From a bacterium (GTDB taxonomy: Bacteria > Planctomycetota > JADGBV01), in NCBI GenBank assembly GCA_023261545.1, contig JAHFOS010000006.1, positions 1 through 58,008 of the forward strand: a stretch of DNA of 58,008 bases, written 5' to 3'. A program made the translations under genes and the position numbers. Positions 53,210-58,008 of the stretch are shown in pieces; position 1 is the first letter of the stretch; the number at the start of each line of letters is the position of its first letter. Below the pieces are notes generated by a model. It saw only the letters and a program-made list of their open reading frames with translations, was not told the DNA's origin and did no database searches.

Positions 53210-55130
53210 AGCGATGCGCCACGGGCTGGGCCGCAAGGTACATCTCATCGTTCAACGAACGGACTTCCGCCGCAATTTCCGCTCTTTTTGCTTGCGTATT
53301 CCAGTAGCCGGGAACGAGGGCGCGCTTCCAGTTGCCCACGGCATCCAGGTATTTCTTCACGGCCGCCGCATCATCGAGATGGATCCCGGCATTGCGCATG
53401 TCGGACTCCAGCAGCAGCGCATCGCGCAGCGCGGTTTCTTTTTCAGCCCGCTTGTCATTGATTGCGGCGACGGACAGCGCCTGCTTCAGTTGCGGCGTGT
53501 TCCCGCTCACAGCGAGGTTCAAACCGGAGGCGAGTTCCCGCGCCTCGACGACACCTACTTTGGTGCCGTCAATGGCAAGTTCATACCGGCCTTCTTTGAG
53601 CCCGGTGATACAGAGCGACTCTTGATTCAGTTCTTCGCCAAACGGCACGAAATTGAGCGCCAGCGCCGCTTTGCCCGCCACCGGGTAGGGCAGCGCGTTC
53701 TCTTTGCACGTAAAAGAGACGCTTTGATCCATGCAGGTCATGTCCCCTATTTGAGCATTCTCCGCCGCGGATTTTTTCAGGTCCGCCTGGATTTTGATGC
53801 TGGAAACACAGGGGGAAAATCCTTGGGATTTCAGGAGTGCATAAGCCATGATGAGATGTCCCGTTTCATTGGGATGAACGCGGTCAAGGCTGAAGGTAAA
53901 GCGGCTGGAGACCTTCTGCTTGGTCAACGCTATGTATTGCATGAGGTGGTAGGGGTCTATCAAGGGGATTTTTTGTCCTGCCGCGACTTCTTGCAATTGG
54001 TCCGTGAGTAGGCCGAGCGCATCGTTTTTCCCAAACTGCGCGGGCGACCCGATGTCGGCCGTCTGGTCGTAAGGCGGAGGGGCCATGAGGATCACGCGGA
54101 TCCCCGCCTGCCGCGCCAGATCAACGATCTTCTTCAAATTTTCCTTATAGCGGGACAAGACACTCGCGATGGCCGGCTGCAATATTTTGAGGTCAGCGCC
54201 TGGGCCGTAAGCGGGCCCGTTGACATCGTTCATGCCCAGCATGACGGTTATCACCGTGGGCTTGCGCCCCACGATATCACCGGCAAAGCGCTGGATCAGA
54301 CCCTCTGTTCGGTCACCGCTGATACCGCCGTTCCCTATCGTGATCTTTTTTTCCGGATGGCGCGTCGCATAGAAAAGCGCGAGATAGCGGGCATAAGCGC
54401 CGTGATGCGTGATGCTGTCCCCCGCGCAGATGACGACGTCGCCGTCCCGGAAAGGCTCGGTGACCGCGGGGCAGGGGTATTTGGATTTCACGTCGGCCAG
54501 GAAATCCTTGGCGGTCGCGGTGGCTGCGCCGCCGGTCTGTTCCTCGACGGCCACGTCGTCGATCCATAGCGTTTTCTCCTCCTTCTGATCCTCGGTAGCG
54601 ACGAAGGCCATGATCAGACAGGGCGCATCCGCGGCGATGAAGTCCGTGCCCTCGACAAAGGTGAAGGCGAAGCGCTTCCAGGTCAGGTCCAGATCCAGGT
54701 ATGAAAATCCCAGATCAGGCCCGCTGGTCCACGGGTTGAATGAGCGAAAGGATCCTACTTTGGTCGTGGCGGACTTGCCCGGCTTATCGGTCCGGGCCCA
54801 GAACGAAAACGTATAGGTCGCACCGTGCTTTGGCTTCACGGCGTTCTCGAAGGGTGAAGTGATGATGTAGCCGCGGGTGTTGGCCGGGTGGAAGATGCGC
54901 AGGCTGGCCTTGCCTTCGTGTGCCTGAGCCGTGTCGCGGCTGAAGTTGTCCGGTATTTTGAATTGTTCTGGCCCCCAGATACAGAACCCCTTGGGCACGG
55001 ACGGCGACTCGTCCTCAAATCCGCCATTGTTAATGATCGATTCAGCGTGCCCGACGGAGGAAAATGCCAGGAATACGACCGCGCGCAAAAAAGCCGCGAT
55101 CTTCAGTGGAATATGTTGAGTTGTGAGCAT
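53187..55130 (-). CDS. SGNH/GDSL hydrolase with N-terminal carbohydrate-binding domain
   Basis: A 647-residue secreted esterase-type protein. A signal peptide (IAAFLRAVVFLAFSSVGHA) precedes a CBM4/9-like jelly roll (about 30-185, IINNGGFEDESPSVPKGF to TLWIDDVAVEEQ). The SGNH domain has all four blocks: VICAGDSITHHG (Ser), GNGGISGDR (Gly), MLGMNDVNG (Asn) and DRVHPNETGH (Asp-His). A C-terminal region of about 200 residues with a beta-sandwich and helical tail follows. GGAGGAACGT directly before ATG 55130 fixes the start. It probably deacylates a polysaccharide outside the cytoplasm before cleavage by the glycosidases. Confidence 0.87.
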   Translation of the reverse strand: MLTTQHIPLKIAAFLRAVVFLAFSSVGHAESIINNGGFEDESPSVPKGFCIWGPEQFKIPDNFSRDTAQAHEGKASLRIFHPANTRGYIITSPFENAVKPKHGATYTFSFWARTDKPGKSATTKVGSFRSFNPWTSGPDLGFSYLDLDLTWKRFAFTFVEGTDFIAADAPCLIMAFVATEDQKEEKTLWIDDVAVEEQTGGAATATAKDFLADVKSKYPCPAVTEPFRDGDVVICAGDSITHHGAYARYLALFYATRHPEKKITIGNGGISGDRTEGLIQRFAGDIVGRKPTVITVMLGMNDVNGPAYGPGADLKILQPAIASVLSRYKENLKKIVDLARQAGIRVILMAPPPYDQTADIGSPAQFGKNDALGLLTDQLQEVAAGQKIPLIDPYHLMQYIALTKQKVSSRFTFSLDRVHPNETGHLIMAYALLKSQGFSPCVSSIKIQADLKKSAAENAQIGDMTCMDQSVSFTCKENALPYPVAGKAALALNFVPFGEELNQESLCITGLKEGRYELAIDGTKVGVVEARELASGLNLAVSGNTPQLKQALSVAAINDKRAEKETALRDALLLESDMRNAGIHLDDAAAVKKYLDAVGNWKRALVPGYWNTQAKRAEIAAEVRSLNDEMYLAAQPVAHRYEIVAAK

Positions 55131-55153
55131 ACGTTCCTCCTGCAAAGGTTTCA

Positions 55154-55909
55154 TCATGGCTTAGTTATCTTGTATAACTGCGGATTGGCCAATAGGTAAT
55201 AGCGATCATGCCATTTCGCGTGCCCATCACAGTAGGCCACATTGATCCCGTTCATATGCCGGTCTCCAACGCTTTCTAAGCCCATGGCTTGGCCAGGCTC
55301 GTAGAGATGAATGGTGGTCCATAATCCAAGGGTGATATCGTCCCAGGTGTCACCGATGACAATCGTATCGCCAGGGGACGTTACTTGGTCCACTCGTTTG
55401 TACCTTCTCCCATAAGGATCGTTGGGAATGTAGCCCATGTTCATCATATTGTACCCAATCCCGCTGGACCAGATCGAACTCTGCTTGATCTGTTCCGGCA
55501 CCGAGGGACAAGTGAAAATGGAATCCACAGCCGTGACTTTCGGCCAGTCGGCATGTGAATAATCCACCCACTCCTGGTAGCTCGGGGGGATGTTCCCCCA
55601 GCGGCCATTCCACGCTGGCAGGGCAGGCGCCACGTAGGGCAGGATCTGTACCCGCCAGCACCCGCACGCTCCGCCCAGGGGATACCAGCCGCTATAATCC
55701 TCGCTGTACATGCGGATGCCGATACCCAGTTGATGCTGCTGACTGAGGCACTTCGTCAGGCGACCCATGGCAAGAGCCGTCCGCAACGCCGGCATCAAAA
55801 GGGATGCTAAAATGGCGATGATGGCGACGACGACGAGCATCTCTATCAAGGTGAAGGCCGGAGCCGCCACTCGCCTTGCGCTTTTCAACCCAATTCCCAT
55901 GTATTCCAT
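55154..55909 (-). CDS. Prepilin-like protein with H-X9-DG motif
   Basis: A 251-residue pseudopilin-type protein. The N-terminal class III signal is AFTLIEMLVVVAIIAILASL with the conserved Glu at +5; the usual Gly before the cleavage site is Ala. A long hydrophobic helix is followed by a globular domain with several Cys and Trp residues. Near the end RHMNGINVAYCDGHAKW contains the H-X9-DG signature of DUF1559-type proteins, which are greatly expanded in planctomycetes and Lentisphaerota. Its role is probably at the cell surface or in a secretion pseudopilus. It heads the SGNH/GHL6/SDR/glycosidase gene run, separated by 23 bases. Confidence 0.87.
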   Translation of the reverse strand: MEYMGIGLKSARRVAAPAFTLIEMLVVVAIIAILASLLMPALRTALAMGRLTKCLSQQHQLGIGIRMYSEDYSGWYPLGGACGCWRVQILPYVAPALPAWNGRWGNIPPSYQEWVDYSHADWPKVTAVDSIFTCPSVPEQIKQSSIWSSGIGYNMMNMGYIPNDPYGRRYKRVDQVTSPGDTIVIGDTWDDITLGLWTTIHLYEPGQAMGLESVGDRHMNGINVAYCDGHAKWHDRYYLLANPQLYKITKP

Positions 55910-56120
55910 AGTAAGCCTTCGCCTGCAGCAATCAATAAGTCTACAGGTATAATTGCGTAAACTTTCGGTAAATCTATTTTATTGAAGTCAGTTTTTAGGC
56001 GCTTCCGTGCCCAGACGCTTGCCTGCACGGGATAATCACCTAACATCTCTCCAGATTCGGTCTTTATTTTATCCGACCCTGATTTAGCTCCAACCCTTGG
56101 GGAGTGCCTCAGAAAAACCC

Positions 56121-58008
56121 ATGACGACAGCCATTCATCACCGTCGCCCCGCCAAACCCAGCACTGCCCCGTTGACACTGACGGATCCCGGTGACTTCGT
56201 CATCGGCTGCAATTACTGGGCTTCGCACGCCGGCACCCATATGTGGTCGGATTGGCGACCGACTATCGTAGCCTCCGATCTACGGAAGCTTGCCGCCGCC
56301 AAACTGCAGGTCTTGCGGGTATTTCCTCTTTGGTCCGATTTTCAACCCATTCATCTCCTGCGTGGCTACCTCGGGCGGCCCGTTGAAATGTGCATGGGCC
56401 GTGGCGAGAGCCCGCTGCCCGACGATGCGAGGGGACAAGCAGGCATGGACGGCGCCATGATGGAGCGTTTCCAGGTGTTCCTGGATTTGGCAAATAAAAA
56501 TGGCTTGCGCTGCATCGTCGGCCTTATCACGGGCTGGATGAGTGGCCGGCTTTTCGTGCCGCCAGCCCTTGAGGGTCTGAATCCACTCACCGACCCGAGA
56601 GCGATGCGCTGGGAATTGCGGCTGGTGAAGCAACTGGTGACGGCGTTCAAGGGGCACCCCGCGGTGTTGGCCTGGGATCTCGGAAACGAGTGCAACTGCA
56701 TGGGCGAGGCTACCCAGGATCAGGCTTACACTTGGACCGCCGCCATAGCGGCGGCCATCCGCGCCGCGGATCCCTCCAGGCCCATTGTCAGCGGCATGCA
56801 CAGTCTGAAGCCGGATGGGGCCTGGACGCCACGGGATCAAGCAGAGCTCACCGATGTCCTGACTACCCATCCCTACCCGCTCTTTACGCCGCATTCCGGC
56901 AAGGATCCGCTTCACTCCTTACGATCCATCCTGCACAGCACCGCGGAATCGCGCTACTACGCCGACCTCGGTGGCCGGCCGTGCCTGTGCGAGGAAATCG
57001 GCACGCTGGGCCCCATGTTGGGGTCTGATAACGTGGTGGCGGATTACATGCGCGCCTGCCTGTGGTCGCTGTGGGCCAATGGTTGTCAAGGTGCGCTATG
57101 GTGGTGCGGGTTCGATCAAGCGCATCTGGAACATCCGCCCTACGATTGGCTCTGCTGCGAGCGCGAGCTGGGTCTGGTGAAAGCCAATGGTCGGCCCAAA
57201 CCTGTGCTAAAGGAATTCACGCAATTTCGAGCCGCCCTTGAACGCCTGCCCTTCCGCAAATTGCCACCGCGCCGGCGCGAAGCCGTCTGCATCCTCAGCC
57301 AGGGGCAGGACACCTGGGCTGCCGCCTACTCCTCATTCATCCTGGCTAAACAGGCCGGGTTCGATGTGGAGTTTCAATATGCCGAACAAGCGATCCGGAA
57401 AGCTGACCTTTATTTGCTGCCCTCCACCCGCGGCATGAATATTATTCCGCGCCGCCGTTGGCGTGAGCTGTTGGATAACGTGGCCGCCGGGGCTACGCTC
57501 TACACCTCGGTGGATGATGGAATCATGGATGGATTTGCCGATTGGTCGGGCCTGCGCGTGGTGACGCGCGCGCAACGACCCGCCGCTGGTGCGCCCCGTA
57601 CCCAAGGGGAAAACGTGCCCGCCCTCCACGTCTATGGCTCCTGGAAATTGCGGCTCGAAACGGCGGGGGCCGAGGTCCTCATGCGCGAGCCGGATGGCAA
57701 TCCCCTGTTCACCTTATACCGTCTGGGCCGGGGCCGCGTTTTCTTCCTCGGCATGCCGCTGGAAACGGAGCTGGCGCGCCAGCCGGGCGCCTTCTTGTCG
57801 TCCGAAGCGCACGTCGAGATATACCGCCGGAGCGCGGATAGGGTACTCACGGGCCGGGCTATCCGCAAGGATCATCCGCTGCTGGCCTTGACGGAGCATC
57901 CCGTCAACAAAAACGAACGTCTGGTTGTCGCCATCAGTTTGTCGTCAAAGCCGTTGAGCGATAACCTGCGAAAATCTTCAGGATGGCGCCTCGGCAAAGT
58001 CTGGCAGG
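56121..58008 (+). CDS. GH5-like glycoside hydrolase, C-terminus beyond the window
   Basis: A plus-strand frame of at least 629 codons runs off the right edge with no stop. Residues 28-380 form a clan-A TIM barrel: VIGCNYWASHAGTHMWSDW at the start, acid/base Glu in VLAWDLGNECNCMGEA, nucleophile Glu in RPCLCEEIGTLGPML, WWCGFDQ near the end of the barrel. This is the mannanase/cellulase-like GH5 pattern. From about residue 395 a second domain (AVCILSQGQDTWAAAYSSFI, LYLLPSTRGMN) resembles the GH42 trimerisation domain. No signal peptide is visible. It is divergent from the prepilin-like gene with 211 bases between, which must hold both promoters and includes a small inverted repeat CCGTGC/GCACGG (56005-56030). 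Confidence 0.8.
   Translation, partial: MTTAIHHRRPAKPSTAPLTLTDPGDFVIGCNYWASHAGTHMWSDWRPTIVASDLRKLAAAKLQVLRVFPLWSDFQPIHLLRGYLGRPVEMCMGRGESPLPDDARGQAGMDGAMMERFQVFLDLANKNGLRCIVGLITGWMSGRLFVPPALEGLNPLTDPRAMRWELRLVKQLVTAFKGHPAVLAWDLGNECNCMGEATQDQAYTWTAAIAAAIRAADPSRPIVSGMHSLKPDGAWTPRDQAELTDVLTTHPYPLFTPHSGKDPLHSLRSILHSTAESRYYADLGGRPCLCEEIGTLGPMLGSDNVVADYMRACLWSLWANGCQGALWWCGFDQAHLEHPPYDWLCCERELGLVKANGRPKPVLKEFTQFRAALERLPFRKLPPRRREAVCILSQGQDTWAAAYSSFILAKQAGFDVEFQYAEQAIRKADLYLLPSTRGMNIIPRRRWRELLDNVAAGATLYTSVDDGIMDGFADWSGLRVVTRAQRPAAGAPRTQGENVPALHVYGSWKLRLETAGAEVLMREPDGNPLFTLYRLGRGRVFFLGMPLETELARQPGAFLSSEAHVEIYRRSADRVLTGRAIRKDHPLLALTEHPVNKNERLVVAISLSSKPLSDNLRKSSGWRLGKVWQ

Overview
The window (about 58 kb, GC-rich, nearly all genes on the minus strand) looks like a chromosomal segment of an uncultured-type bacterium of the PVC superphylum (Verrucomicrobiota, Lentisphaerota or Kiritimatiellota) or a similar deep lineage such as Hydrogenedentota. 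The pointers are a prepilin-like protein with an H-X9-DG motif, a signal-peptide protein combining a tail-fibre-like middle with a LamG domain, many Gfo/Idh/MocA oxidoreductases and xylose-isomerase-like TIM barrels, SGNH hydrolases with N-terminal carbohydrate-binding domains, a GHL6-type hydrolase and AraC regulators. This placement is inference; no rRNA, tRNA or CRISPR array was seen.

Region 1 (1-6.2 kb): a transposase remnant at the left edge, then a complete tripartite export operon read leftward: ATPase, two FtsX/MacB-type permeases, membrane fusion protein, TolC-like outer membrane protein. The ATPase start overlaps a 14-codon leader ORF that has the better ribosome binding site.

Region 2 (6.3-13.7 kb): a tightly packed housekeeping and repair string: a GNAT-type protein, a SAM methyltransferase, an XPB-like helicase, its probable nuclease partner (DUF790/Bax1 family), a secreted protein of unknown function and glutamine-dependent NAD synthetase.

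Region 3 (13.8-21.0 kb): a five-gene respiratory operon: a cytochrome bd-family subunit I without subunit II, three c-type cytochrome proteins (one fused to an ethylbenzene-dehydrogenase-like haem domain), and a large protein joining two universal stress domains to three PCP_red-like repeats and a zinc ribbon. This is the least familiar system in the window.

Region 4 (21.0-27.2 kb): an IS630-type helix-turn-helix gene, a ferritin-like diiron protein divergent from an AraC regulator, and a lower-GC patch with a LamG protein, a LamG remnant and an unidentified remnant; a second AraC gene lies here.

Region 5 (27.2-58.0 kb): a carbohydrate-utilisation island. It has extracellular or periplasmic enzymes (two clan-A glycosidases, a heparinase-II/III-like lyase, a GHL6-like hydrolase, a GH5-like hydrolase cut by the window end, three SGNH-type hydrolases of which one is frameshifted) and cytoplasmic conversion enzymes (two Gfo/Idh/MocA oxidoreductases plus a fragment, two sugar isomerase/epimerases, a zinc-free alcohol-dehydrogenase-like protein, a phytanoyl-CoA-type dioxygenase, two SDRs, and two mannitol-dehydrogenase-family proteins around an FGGY kinase). 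A PAS-AraC regulator sits in the middle. No transporter is encoded in this island. The two polyol-dehydrogenase paralogues share an unusual Asn in place of the family's catalytic His.
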